Source: Sulfobacillus thermosulfidooxidans DSM 9293
Lineage (GTDB): Bacteria > Bacillota > Sulfobacillia > Sulfobacillales > Sulfobacillaceae
DNA length: 64,000 bases
Direction of reading: 5' to 3'
Assembly: GCF_900176145.1 (NCBI RefSeq)
Contig: NZ_FWWY01000001.1
Location: forward strand, 2,475,344 to 2,539,343
Within the stretch, counting starts at the first letter, position 1. Each line of letters begins with the position of its first letter. This document shows, piece after piece, positions 1 through 8,612 of this stretch. The notes beneath the pieces were generated by a model. That model was not told the DNA's origin. It searched no databases and saw only the letters and a program-made list of their open reading frames with translations. The position numbers were made by a program, and so were the translations under genes.

Positions 1-966
1 GCAATGCTATCGCTTTTTATTTTCAATGCAATTTCTTCTTTTGCTGCTCAACAAGCTATCAATGATCAATATCAAGTAATTTTATCAGGTTGGGTATTCT
101 TGGCATTAATTGAGGCGCTTTTACGATTTAAACCTCGTCGAAATCTAGTTATTTTTGCTACTTTTGTATCTACAATGTTTCTAGAAGTAATGTTTATTTC
201 GGTGGTTATTGTCCCTCTCATGACTATTCACAATAATTATGTAGCTCAAGTCAAACAAGCTCTTAGCCAAATCCCCATGAGTAATGTCATTTATACGCAA
301 AATCACTTAGGGCTTTGGGCTTATCGGTATCCAGTTGTCGGAATCGCAACCGATCAGGCTCCTGGTCGTCTTGTAGACACGCTACCGACGTTGTGGGACG
401 AGGCAAGTAAAAAAAAGAACGTTCCAACAGCTATCATTGCGCGAAGTCCAGTTCGTCCCTATTTAGCTAATGTTATATATCAAGCTATTCATAATGGATA
501 CCATATTACCTATCATCAAGATCATTTGTTTATTTTAAAAGGAATTCGGAGGTTTTCGGTCCCAAATCCCTCTCCTGATGCATGGGGATGGGAACCAATG
601 AATGGCTCGTGGGCTGTTCCCTTGTGGACCCAAAATGTGACACAGGGTACCATTAATTGGCGGAAGTATTATGTTGAGATACCTCGGGGAAAACCTGGAT
701 CAATCATAGAAAATCTTTTCTTTATAATGTATCCCGGATACTATCAAATAACGCTAACCACTTTTTTCTCATCTGCATCGAAGGAATCCGTTGGGTGCTT
801 CCAAGTCGGAAACCACAGGGAAATGCTCATATCCTCGGGATCATCGTCAGTTAAGTTTAGTGTTCGGCGTGTGGAAATTATGCCCCTTTCTATTCTCACT
901 AATGGACGTTACGGATTTGATATAAGCAATATTTTTATTCATTATCACCCATTGGCTGCCCATTGA
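1..966 (+). CDS. DUF2079-like membrane protein, C-terminal part (5' truncated by window edge)
   Basis: The reading frame is already open at base 1, so the gene starts outside the window; about 320 residues are visible. The first ~75 residues hold two hydrophobic segments, and the rest is a soluble, probably extracytoplasmic domain. The phrase with FAAQQ followed by a tyrosine-rich helix, and the later 'IPMSNVIYTQNHLGLWAYRYP' pattern, recall DUF2079 membrane proteins, where a multi-helix glycosyltransferase-C-like core is followed by a soluble tail. The next genes encode an FAD oxidoreductase and GtrA, so a role in making or modifying surface polysaccharide is plausible. The base composition is clearly more AT-rich than most of the window. 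The family call is tentative because the diagnostic N-terminal part is missing. Confidence 0.5.
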   Translation, partial: AMLSLFIFNAISSFAAQQAINDQYQVILSGWVFLALIEALLRFKPRRNLVIFATFVSTMFLEVMFISVVIVPLMTIHNNYVAQVKQALSQIPMSNVIYTQNHLGLWAYRYPVVGIATDQAPGRLVDTLPTLWDEASKKKNVPTAIIARSPVRPYLANVIYQAIHNGYHITYHQDHLFILKGIRRFSVPNPSPDAWGWEPMNGSWAVPLWTQNVTQGTINWRKYYVEIPRGKPGSIIENLFFIMYPGYYQITLTTFFSSASKESVGCFQVGNHREMLISSGSSSVKFSVRRVEIMPLSILTNGRYGFDISNIFIHYHPLAAH

Positions 967-1017
967 TGTATGGGAATGTGCGGTGAGCAACGAAAGGCAG
1001 ACTAGGAGGTATAACTA

Positions 1018-2466
1018 ATGAAAGTTGTTGTTATAGGTGCTGGTCCAGCAGGTTTGACCGCTGCTTACGAATTGGCTCTTCACGGCATCAAGGTTGTTGT
1101 TTTTGAGCAAGATCCTGAGTATGTTGGAGGTATTTCGAGAACTGTCGAGTATGCTAATTACCGGTTCGACATTGGAGGTCATCGCTTTTTTTCAAAGAGT
1201 CAAGAGATTAACAATTTCTGGGTAGAAATGTTAGGTGATGACCTATTGAAACGACAACGAATCTCAAGAATTTATTACAATGGAAAATTTTATGATTATC
1301 CACTGAGAGCGAGCAACGCATTTCGCAACATGGGCCTATTAAATACTACTTTATGCGTCACTGACTATATGAAAGCTAGGTTGTCAATGCGAAAACAATT
1401 CTTGACATTTGAAGACTGGGTTATCTATCACTTTGGACGTCGATTATATGAGATGTTTTTTAAAACTTACACCGAAAAAGTATGGGGAATGAAGTGTAAC
1501 GAAATTAGCGCAGACTGGGCAGCCCAACGTATTAAGGGGCTGAATCTATGGAACGCAATAAAAACTTCTGTATTTCCGAATTCGTTGAAGGATGACGAAG
1601 TAATAAAAACCTTGATTAACGAATTTTATTATCCCAAACTTGGTCCTGGTATGTTGTGGGAAAAAGTGACAAAGGAGATTAAACAACTTGGGGCAGAAGT
1701 TTTTATGGGTTATAAGGTGACTCAGATATTCCATAAATCTGGATTAGCAACAACTGTTGAAGCGAAAAATTTGGATAATCAAGTTGTGCGGTTAAAAGCC
1801 GATAAAGTGATATCCACAATGCCATTACAATCATTGGTGACAGCACTAAATCCAGCTCCCGCATTTAAGGTAATTAAGGCTGCTGAAGCGTTAAGATACA
1901 GAGATTTTTTGACTGTGGCATTAATCATTGATTCACCAGATCTGTTTCCGGACAATTGGATTTATATCCATGATCCGTCCGTCAAGGTGGGGAGAATTCA
2001 AAATTTTGGAAATTGGAGCCCGTATATGGTTCCAAATTCCCACACTTCGTGTCTAGGTTTAGAGTATTTTTGTTCAGAAGGTGACAGCTTATGGATGATG
2101 GACAACGAAAATTTGTTGCACTTTGCGGAACGAGAACTACGGAAATTGGGATTATTGCAATCGGCAAAAGTGATTGATGGAACAGTTGTGCGCGTGCAAA
2201 AGGCTTATCCAGTCTACGACGACTTTTATGAGAATAATGTTCAAGTTATTGTCAGTGAATTAGCCCGTACGTGCACAAATCTTCAAGTCGCTGGGCGAAA
2301 CGGCATGCATCGTTACAATAATCAGGATCATGCAATGATGACAGGGTTATTAGCTGCACGAAACATATTGGGAGCTAATTACGATTTGTGGGCGGTAAAT
2401 GGAGACGCAATATATTTGGAAGAGACAGGAGAAGAACGATTAGTACCAAGGGAGATTAATATATGA
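1018..2466 (+). CDS. FAD-dependent oxidoreductase (protoporphyrinogen-oxidase / UDP-galactopyranose-mutase-like)
   Basis: A 482-residue flavoprotein. It opens with the Rossmann dinucleotide motif [13 protein letters not shown] (residues 7-19), followed by an acidic residue at the end of the second strand (VVFEQD) and a GGISRTV segment, as in the amine oxidase/PPOX superfamily. A C-terminal FAD-contact segment reads '[16 protein letters not shown]'. Members with the '[12 protein letters not shown]' signature usually sit in glycan or glycolipid gene clusters next to GtrA and glycosyltransferases, as here. An AGGAGG ribosome binding site lies upstream of ATG 1018. The stop codon overlaps the GtrA start, indicating translational coupling. 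The exact substrate is unknown. Confidence 0.8.
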   Translation: MKVVVIGAGPAGLTAAYELALHGIKVVVFEQDPEYVGGISRTVEYANYRFDIGGHRFFSKSQEINNFWVEMLGDDLLKRQRISRIYYNGKFYDYPLRASNAFRNMGLLNTTLCVTDYMKARLSMRKQFLTFEDWVIYHFGRRLYEMFFKTYTEKVWGMKCNEISADWAAQRIKGLNLWNAIKTSVFPNSLKDDEVIKTLINEFYYPKLGPGMLWEKVTKEIKQLGAEVFMGYKVTQIFHKSGLATTVEAKNLDNQVVRLKADKVISTMPLQSLVTALNPAPAFKVIKAAEALRYRDFLTVALIIDSPDLFPDNWIYIHDPSVKVGRIQNFGNWSPYMVPNSHTSCLGLEYFCSEGDSLWMMDNENLLHFAERELRKLGLLQSAKVIDGTVVRVQKAYPVYDDFYENNVQVIVSELARTCTNLQVAGRNGMHRYNNQDHAMMTGLLAARNILGANYDLWAVNGDAIYLEETGEERLVPREINI

Positions 2467-2894
2467 GGCTCAGCTTAATGACTAAATATAGCATCCATGT
2501 TAATTCTCAGATTACGAAAAGATTATGGAAATACAGCGTTACCGGGGCAATATCAGCAGCATGTGCTTGGACAAGTAGTGTGCTGTTGTTTCATTTTCTG
2601 TCAATTAATTTTATTGTAAGTCAGGCTCTCGGATTTATTGTTGGAATAATCGTTAATTACCCCCTAAGTCGACAATGGACTTTTAGAAATCGATATCCTC
2701 GAATCGTTCGTCAATTTTGGATATTCGCTCTTATAGCGGGTATTGGTCTTGGAATAAATGAATTAAGTCTATACATATTCGTAGGAATGTGCCATTGGAG
2801 CGTTCCTTTAGGTATGTTGATTGGTCTCGGTGTTGCATTTATTTGGAACTTTTCATTGAACAATTTTATAACATTTGGGCTATTGAAGGATTAA
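2463..2894 (+). CDS. GtrA family membrane protein
   Basis: A 143-residue protein with four predicted transmembrane helices (roughly residues 20-42, 47-65, 80-102 and 112-135). It shows the GtrA signature of a '[13 protein letters not shown]' segment after helix 2 and a closing '[13 protein letters not shown]' segment. GtrA proteins are thought to flip or hand over polyprenyl-linked sugars for surface polysaccharide or teichoic acid decoration. It overlaps the upstream oxidoreductase stop by four bases (ATGA). It is the last gene of this AT-rich operon; a strong terminator lies at 3050-3079. Confidence 0.8.
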   Translation: MRLSLMTKYSIHVNSQITKRLWKYSVTGAISAACAWTSSVLLFHFLSINFIVSQALGFIVGIIVNYPLSRQWTFRNRYPRIVRQFWIFALIAGIGLGINELSLYIFVGMCHWSVPLGMLIGLGVAFIWNFSLNNFITFGLLKD

Positions 2895-3049
2895 TGACTC
2901 TAGTGACATAGTGCAAATATCGTTAGCAATTGTGAATTCCTAATTAGCCGGGATATGCAATGTGAGCAGCTTGTCTAATGTATATTGTTGCGACAAGATT
3001 TTGAGGTTGTCACAATGTACCATTCAATTACCAATATGTAGGAAAAATG

Positions 3050-3079
3050 AAAGTACCGGAGAAATTGCTCCGGTACTTT
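3050..3079. terminator. Bidirectional rho-independent terminator between gtrA and biuH
   Basis: A perfect 12-bp inverted repeat, AAAGTACCGGAG and CTCCGGTACTTT, flanks the six-base loop AAATTG. It lies between the convergent gtrA and biuH genes, and the A/T-rich ends allow it to work on both strands. Confidence 0.85.
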
Positions 3080-3098
3080 ATATGACGTCGTTGCACAT

Positions 3099-3830
3099 CT
3101 ATCCAGCTTCTTGCTGTCTTGTACTCGTTGGAACAAGCTCTTTTAACGTTTCAATCACCGCCTCGGAATTACTCACTGCCCCAAAGATACCGCCTTGCAT
3201 GCGCACCATGTTAATGGCAGCCATGTGATTATTAAGTTCAGTAGCTCCCGTACAATCTTCCAATAGTACGCATTCGTATCCGCGGTCGTTCGCCTCACGC
3301 ATTGTCGTGTGAACACAGACATCCGTCGTGATTCCGGTAATGATTAGATTCTTGATTCCCCGAAGTTTCAAAATCAAATCTAGATCTGTCGCAAAAAAGG
3401 CTCCCTTTCCCGGTTTATCGACAATCATTTCACCCGGCTCAGGATAAAGTTCGGGAATAATGTCCCATCCTGGTTCTCCGCGAACTAATATGCGTCCTAG
3501 GGGTCCTGGATCTCCAATACCGGCTGACATTTTTCTACTTCGCCATAATTTATTAGCGGGCAAATCCGAGAGATCTGGTCGATGGCCTTCACGTGTGTGA
3601 ATCACTGTAAACCCTGGTATTTTTCTGGCAACGGTAAGAACACGCCGGATCGGGTCAATGGCACGGGCGGTCAAACTGATATCGTAACCCATCATATCGA
3701 TATATCCGCCCTTACCACAAAAGTCTCTTTGCATATCAATAATTAACAATGCTGTATTGGTAGGTTGCAAGGATGCATCAAATGGCCACGAATAAGGGTC
3801 TGAATACACTAACTGTGTTGGTTTGGTCAT
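3099..3830 (-). CDS. biuH: Biuret amidohydrolase (isochorismatase-like cysteine hydrolase)
   Basis: A 243-residue cysteine hydrolase of the isochorismatase superfamily, predicted to convert biuret to allophanate and ammonia. The Asp-Lys-Cys triad is visible as D32 (LIIDMQRDF), K139 ([11 protein letters not shown]) and C172 ([11 protein letters not shown]). The segments [39 protein letters not shown] and [15 protein letters not shown] closely follow, from memory, the characterised Rhizobium leguminosarum BiuH, including the N-terminal DPYxWP. This makes biuret a better guess than RutB-type ureidoacrylate or N-carbamoylsarcosine. The start overlaps the upstream NCS1 permease stop by four bases, so the two are co-translated. 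No allophanate hydrolase is in the window. The alternative is another carbamoyl-type substrate. Confidence 0.8.
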   Translation of the reverse strand: MTKPTQLVYSDPYSWPFDASLQPTNTALLIIDMQRDFCGKGGYIDMMGYDISLTARAIDPIRRVLTVARKIPGFTVIHTREGHRPDLSDLPANKLWRSRKMSAGIGDPGPLGRILVRGEPGWDIIPELYPEPGEMIVDKPGKGAFFATDLDLILKLRGIKNLIITGITTDVCVHTTMREANDRGYECVLLEDCTGATELNNHMAAINMVRMQGGIFGAVSNSEAVIETLKELVPTSTRQQEAG

Positions 3831-5113
3831 GACAAATCCTCCTCAATCGTCATACGAGGCGCAATGGCTCTGGACGCTGCAAATTGCGGAGCGACGAGAA
3901 CGTAAACTCCAAAGGCTACAACCATTCCAATCACAGCGTCTGATAAGCCTGGCGCAACGATATGGGCCAATAATGATGATGCTGCCCCAGCGCCCCAGCT
4001 AGCAAAAGCGATTTTAGGGACGGTAACGTCCGAGTTCTTAAACATAGTAAAATGCCCAATAATTGTTCCTCCAATGCCCGGAACAATAACGCCTAAGAAA
4101 GAGAGCCAAGTCGCGAGCAAATTCCACATTCCTGCGGCAGCCGCAGAAATGCCAACTATTCCTAATACGAAAGCCATCCAGCGTAGTTTTTTTCCTAGGA
4201 TCTGAGACCACCCGACTGCGGCGTTGTACAAACAATGGGAACACACAGAGCCAGAATTGACAAACAAGAATGCCGCAGCAATCAGACCTCCTACCGGTCC
4301 CAAGCGCGCGATAATCGCAGAAAAGTCGCCATTGGAAGAGGCTCCGGCGGCGGTGACCACCGCTCCAAAAAACATGGACATGAAATTAGCAAATGGAAAA
4401 GCTGTAAATGTTGCAATCACCGCATCTCGAGGAGACTTAGCCCACCGAGTAAAATCCGGTGTCATAGTGCCGGAATCAATAAATAGCGCAATGACCATTG
4501 TCACTGCAAGTCCAAAACTTATGCCGTTAGCGGGATGGCCAGCGAATTGAAAAATTTGGGACCACGTAGTGTGGGTAAGCGCAATATTCACCGCATAGAG
4601 TCCTAAAATCAGGAAGAAGGGAACAGATAGGGCACCGATGACCGAAAGAGCGCGAACACCAATAATCGTAATGCCCATGAAAAGAATGCCCGCGAGAATA
4701 TCTATCCAAAAGACGCTGGTCCCCAGTGAACTGTGTAAGCTGGCGCCGGTTAATCCAGTTTGCACGGCGAACCAGCCAATGACAATGGTCGATAATAAAC
4801 CGGATGTTACGCGGTAACCTTTAGGACCAAACACGCGAGTGGCCACTAGCGCAAAAGACATACCAGTTTTAGCTGCAATAGAACTTTGCATGCCGACATA
4901 AGCGAATAGGATCAAATTGCCAAGTAGCATGGCTAGAATTCCGGTACGAAATCCTAGAGCACTGACAATACTTCCGCCTACCAAGGCGCCAGTAATAACC
5001 ATGGGAAATCCGATCCACACTAACGAAACCGATAACAGCGATTTACGTCGTTGTTCTGGAACAGGTTGATGTTCAAACTCGTTCTCAAGAAAAGAATGCT
5101 CTTCCTTGACCAT
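3827..5113 (-). CDS. NCS1 family permease (cytosine-permease/CodB-like)
   Basis: A hydrophobic protein of 428 residues with about twelve membrane segments. It is a nucleobase:cation symporter-1 member related to cytosine and purine permeases, for example in the early '[20 protein letters not shown]' and '[15 protein letters not shown]' segments. I place the start at ATG 5113 because GGAGGT at 5121-5126 lies seven bases upstream; an in-frame ATG at 5149 has no such site. The gene is followed by biuH with a four-base overlap, which suggests it imports biuret or a related carbamoyl compound. It is divergent from the pucR-type regulator at 5271, a likely local regulator. Confidence 0.8.
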   Translation of the reverse strand: MVKEEHSFLENEFEHQPVPEQRRKSLLSVSLVWIGFPMVITGALVGGSIVSALGFRTGILAMLLGNLILFAYVGMQSSIAAKTGMSFALVATRVFGPKGYRVTSGLLSTIVIGWFAVQTGLTGASLHSSLGTSVFWIDILAGILFMGITIIGVRALSVIGALSVPFFLILGLYAVNIALTHTTWSQIFQFAGHPANGISFGLAVTMVIALFIDSGTMTPDFTRWAKSPRDAVIATFTAFPFANFMSMFFGAVVTAAGASSNGDFSAIIARLGPVGGLIAAAFLFVNSGSVCSHCLYNAAVGWSQILGKKLRWMAFVLGIVGISAAAAGMWNLLATWLSFLGVIVPGIGGTIIGHFTMFKNSDVTVPKIAFASWGAGAASSLLAHIVAPGLSDAVIGMVVAFGVYVLVAPQFAASRAIAPRMTIEEDLS

Positions 5114-5211
5114 GTCATTCACCTCCACATAAACCTTACATGAAATCATATAAAATTGTCATTGTGTGAATTAATTAAATACAAGGTCTTACATTTATGG
5201 TTAGACTACAA

Positions 5212-5227
5212 TAGAATGTGTGTTCTA
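5212..5227. promoter_or_regulatory. Inverted repeat in the divergent promoter region (possible operator)
   Basis: The sequence TAGAATGTGTGTTCTA has five-base arms (TAGAA/TTCTA) and sits in the ~157-bp AT-rich gap between the NCS1-biuH operon and the divergent PucR gene. It could be a regulator site for either direction. The palindrome is short, so it could be chance. Confidence 0.3.
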
Positions 5228-5270
5228 ATATAGGTAAAAATGTTAGAAAAGATTCCGGGGGAATTGTGAT

Positions 5271-6752
5271 ATGGCGTCTGTGGTTGACTTATTAAGTCTT
5301 CCTAGTCTGGATGGGGCAACAATCGCTGTAGGAGGTAATGGTCAATCTAAGCAAGTATTGAGTGCCAATGTCATGGCGGTGCCTGATATTGCGATGTGGG
5401 CTCAGCCCGGAGATTTTTTGATTACCACGGGCTTTATTTTCCGGGATCAACCCCACATATGGGGCGACTTAGTCAGACAATTGGCCGACATTGGTGTAGC
5501 GACCTTGGCGTTTAAACCAGGCCGATTTGTCGAAGAGATCCCAATTGAATTGCTACAGGCAGCACAAAAATATCATCTGCCAATTGTGTGGTTGCCAGAG
5601 CATGTGATTTTTTCTCGGGCTGTATTCGAAATTGTTGAGTACATTCTTAATGAACGGACGACATCTGATTATCATTTGATGAGCTTAATGCGATTAGGCC
5701 TGGATCATGGGTTAACCGCTGTGGTGCATGAAATAGGGCGACATTTTAATCGGCCGTTAGCGGTTCTTTCATCGCGTGGACAAATCTTAGCAAATGAAGG
5801 GTTTGATGACTCTTTTCTATCACAATGGCGACTAGGAAACCCCATGCCCGAAAAAGCGGGCGGTACCGTGAAGATTATGACGATGCCAGAACACACTACA
5901 GGATCAACGATGTTATTGGCCGTTGGTCCAACGTCAGATAACCAGCCGAGCCATCAAGGAGATATTTATATTATTCGAAATATCTTATCGGTACTTCTCG
6001 TACACCAAGAAATTACCTTATCTGTTGAACAAAAATACCGCGATATGTTTTTTCGCGATTGGTTTCACGGTCATCATTATGATAATCACGAAATTGAGTC
6101 ATGGTCTAGACGATTAGGAATTCATTTGCCTTCGCAATTCCGCATCTTATCGATTGTTTCTATCAATAAAGCATTGTGGGAAGTGTGGTCCCAACTTGTG
6201 GAAATGGAACCTTCACTAGCCGCTCGAGGAACTTTAGTGGGCGATGATATTCTCATTATTGAACGCTCAGACATTGTAACTTCCCGGATTGGCGGCATCC
6301 TCGATGCGTTAGATGTTTCATTTGTGGGAGGATTAAGCGCTGAACATACAGATTGGCAACACGTTCACACAGCCATTAATGAGGCTCGAGTTAGTAGAAC
6401 CATAGCGACTGAAAAACAAGGCTCTGGATTTCTTGGATATGATCAGCTTGGAGCCGAGTTATTACTTCATGAGTTGGGAAAAAACCCTAAAGCAGCAGCT
6501 TTTTGTCGTAGCCTCTTTGAACCTTTATTGCAGTATGATAGGCAAAATAATACGGATTTGTTGTTGACGTTGAAAACGTACTTGGAATGCCGGCGGGTTA
6601 AAGACACGGCAACACAATTATATACGCACTATAATACGGTTCTCTATCGCCTTGCGCGAATTCAAGAAATCTTGGGAGTTCGGTTGGACGATCCCGAAGA
6701 ACAATTTGTTCTCCAGCTAGGTATTCGGATGATGCCATATTTCGAGAAATAG
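5271..6752 (+). CDS. PucR family transcriptional regulator
   Basis: A 493-residue regulator. Residues ~1-125 match the PucR N-terminal purine-catabolism domain (typical 'LITTGFIFRDQPHIWGDLVRQLADIGVATLAFKPG' pattern). The last ~60 residues are the PucR-type helix-turn-helix (TLKTYLECRRVKDTATQLYTHYNTVLYRLARI, then LDDPEEQFVLQLGIR). The family usually activates catabolic or uptake genes for purines, allantoin and other nitrogen compounds when the inducer is present. GGGGGAA lies upstream of ATG 5271. It is divergent from the permease-biuH operon, which is its most likely target. Confidence 0.85.
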   Translation: MASVVDLLSLPSLDGATIAVGGNGQSKQVLSANVMAVPDIAMWAQPGDFLITTGFIFRDQPHIWGDLVRQLADIGVATLAFKPGRFVEEIPIELLQAAQKYHLPIVWLPEHVIFSRAVFEIVEYILNERTTSDYHLMSLMRLGLDHGLTAVVHEIGRHFNRPLAVLSSRGQILANEGFDDSFLSQWRLGNPMPEKAGGTVKIMTMPEHTTGSTMLLAVGPTSDNQPSHQGDIYIIRNILSVLLVHQEITLSVEQKYRDMFFRDWFHGHHYDNHEIESWSRRLGIHLPSQFRILSIVSINKALWEVWSQLVEMEPSLAARGTLVGDDILIIERSDIVTSRIGGILDALDVSFVGGLSAEHTDWQHVHTAINEARVSRTIATEKQGSGFLGYDQLGAELLLHELGKNPKAAAFCRSLFEPLLQYDRQNNTDLLLTLKTYLECRRVKDTATQLYTHYNTVLYRLARIQEILGVRLDDPEEQFVLQLGIRMMPYFEK

Positions 6753-7325
6753 TCATGACTGTACAAGGATAAGTTAATGTAGGGGTTAACAAACTTCAAT
6801 TCCTCCGAGTATTTCTAGAACGAGGTCCGTTTCAAAGAACAATCGTAAGATTGTGCACCGACAACGTGACAACGGATAAAGCCATCGGCATTAGTGACCA
6901 GACTCTAAACTAGCAGTCTCCTGGCGTTATGTCTGAGAGTGTGTTGGCCGGACCTTGTTCTTTAAACAGGCAGACATGGGCTTTGACCATAATCCGAACG
7001 GTTCCAAAAATATCATCGTCGTATGTAATCACAGTTTTTAAGTTGCCGTCGTTGGGTCTCTCACATCCGGTAAATCTCCGCGGGACGGAACTTGGGGTTA
7101 AGGACAACATTATCGCGATAATCAGTTGGCATTAAGAATTCAGGTGACGCCGAGGCCCGTAATTTTCCCAATAAGGATGATTTGAGACCAACTTTTGGGA
7201 ACAAAGGATTGTGCTTAAATTCATTGGGATGAATTATGATCGGACATGGTTCTCTCTTTTATAGTACACTGATAAAACTATCGGCGAAGCTGCCTCTTTT
7301 AATGTCGTGGCCGCGTCACGATTTA
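6753..7325. other. Intergenic region without a supported gene
   Basis: This lies between the convergent pucR and hutI ends. Short open frames occur on both strands but have no ribosome binding site and resemble no family I know. A plus-strand frame ending near 6912 encodes '...TDKAIGISDQTLN', which weakly recalls transposase helix-turn-helix segments and may be a decayed fragment. I see no tRNA or clear terminator here. Confidence 0.5.
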
Positions 7326-8561
7326 TTACAATCGAATTAGATTTCCATTAACAAATCCCTGATAAATTGGATTATGCCCTGCTCGATATGGAATGCTTTC
7401 TAATTGATCGGTGTCTAGAATTAGAATGTCGGCACGTTTTCCGACTTCGAGCGATCCGACTTCTCGTTCTATCCCTAACACATATGCCGGGTTAATTGTG
7501 ACGGCACTTAGGGCTTCTTCAGGTGTGAGACCAAAAAGATGCACCGCTAATGAGATAATGAGCGGCATATGAGAAATCGGTGCTGTTCCGGGATTAAAAT
7601 CTGAGGCGATAGCAATTGCCGCATTGTGATCGATGAGCGCCCGAGCTGGAGGATAGGGTTTGTGATTCATACTATAGGTGGCAGCTGGCAAGAGTACGGC
7701 TACGGAATGCGAATGACCAAAGGATACGACATCTTCGGAACTAATATGATCCAAATGATCAATGCCGCGGGCACCGAGCACCAGAGCCAAGGCGGTTCCT
7801 CCCATCTGAGAAAATTGATCACTATGTACCCGAAGAATTAAATTGAGACGTTGCGCCGCTTGTAAAAATCTCTGTGCTTGCTCTGGCGTAAAAGCTGTCG
7901 ACTCAATAAACACATCGACAGCATCAAGGAGTTGTCTCTCGTATGCTGCCGGCAGAAGCTCATGAATGACGACATCGACCCAGTTATCTGGAGTATATCC
8001 TGGCGGGATCGCGTGAAGAAACAACCCTGTGGCGGTAATGCGCTGATCGAGGCGATGTTTTAGACGGTGAATGAGTGCGAGTTGACGTAGTTCTCCTTCG
8101 ACACTAAGTCCATAGCCACTCTTCATTTCAAACGCGGTCGTCCCAGTGGATAACATCTCGCGTGCTAACGATTCCGTAAAGGTGAGGATCTCCTCATCGC
8201 TTTGGGTATCAAGTTGGCGACTCGACCGGGCAATGCCGCCTTTACCACGGCCCAGGTCTTGATAGGATTGGCCCAAAAGACGACTTCGGTATTCATCGGC
8301 TCGCCAACCCGCAAAGGGTAAGTGAGTATGGCAGTCTACAAAACCCGGAATGACAATACGGCCTTGCGCATCCACAACCTGTTCTGGATTGGGATAAGCT
8401 TGTAGAACATCCTCTGTGGGTCCGAGTGCCTTAATAAGACCGTCTTTGATGACAATCGCCCCGTCATGCACAATAGCTTGATTGCCGAGTTCTACGCCCC
8501 GTCTGGGCGCCTGGGGCGTGGTGACCGGATAAATGGTTCCGTGAATAATGAGATGATACAT
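7326..8561 (-). CDS. hutI: Imidazolonepropionase-like amidohydrolase
   Basis: A 411-residue metal-dependent amidohydrolase. HutI hydrolyses imidazolone-5-propionate to N-formimino-L-glutamate in histidine degradation. Visible features are the metal-binding H78xH80 (VDCHTHLPFAGWRADEY), the KSGYGL substrate loop, HSDQFSQMGG, the HLDH metal/substrate histidine, and an aspartate in ASDFNPGT. Gln in HSDQ, where Bacillus HutI has Glu, also occurs in many Gram-negative HutI proteins. AGGAGC precedes ATG 8561. It is the last gene of the minus-strand run from 17276. HutU lies on the opposite strand at 21319 and no HutH is in the window, so the true substrate may be a variant imidazolone. Confidence 0.8.
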   Translation of the reverse strand: MYHLIIHGTIYPVTTPQAPRRGVELGNQAIVHDGAIVIKDGLIKALGPTEDVLQAYPNPEQVVDAQGRIVIPGFVDCHTHLPFAGWRADEYRSRLLGQSYQDLGRGKGGIARSSRQLDTQSDEEILTFTESLAREMLSTGTTAFEMKSGYGLSVEGELRQLALIHRLKHRLDQRITATGLFLHAIPPGYTPDNWVDVVIHELLPAAYERQLLDAVDVFIESTAFTPEQAQRFLQAAQRLNLILRVHSDQFSQMGGTALALVLGARGIDHLDHISSEDVVSFGHSHSVAVLLPAATYSMNHKPYPPARALIDHNAAIAIASDFNPGTAPISHMPLIISLAVHLFGLTPEEALSAVTINPAYVLGIEREVGSLEVGKRADILILDTDQLESIPYRAGHNPIYQGFVNGNLIRL

Positions 8562-8612
8562 TATGATTCAGCTCCTGTCTGGTTCAGGTTCTCGGCAATA
8601 TTCTGCCAGATT

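Noticed and set aside
6799..6915. Possible transposase helix-turn-helix fragment ending '...GISDQTLN'
   Set aside because: Too short and without a start, partner frame or inverted repeats; noted only within the intergenic entry.
7326..8561. Gln in HSDQ of HutI as a sign of lost activity
   Set aside because: Gln at this place occurs in many Gram-negative HutI proteins, so it is normal variation.
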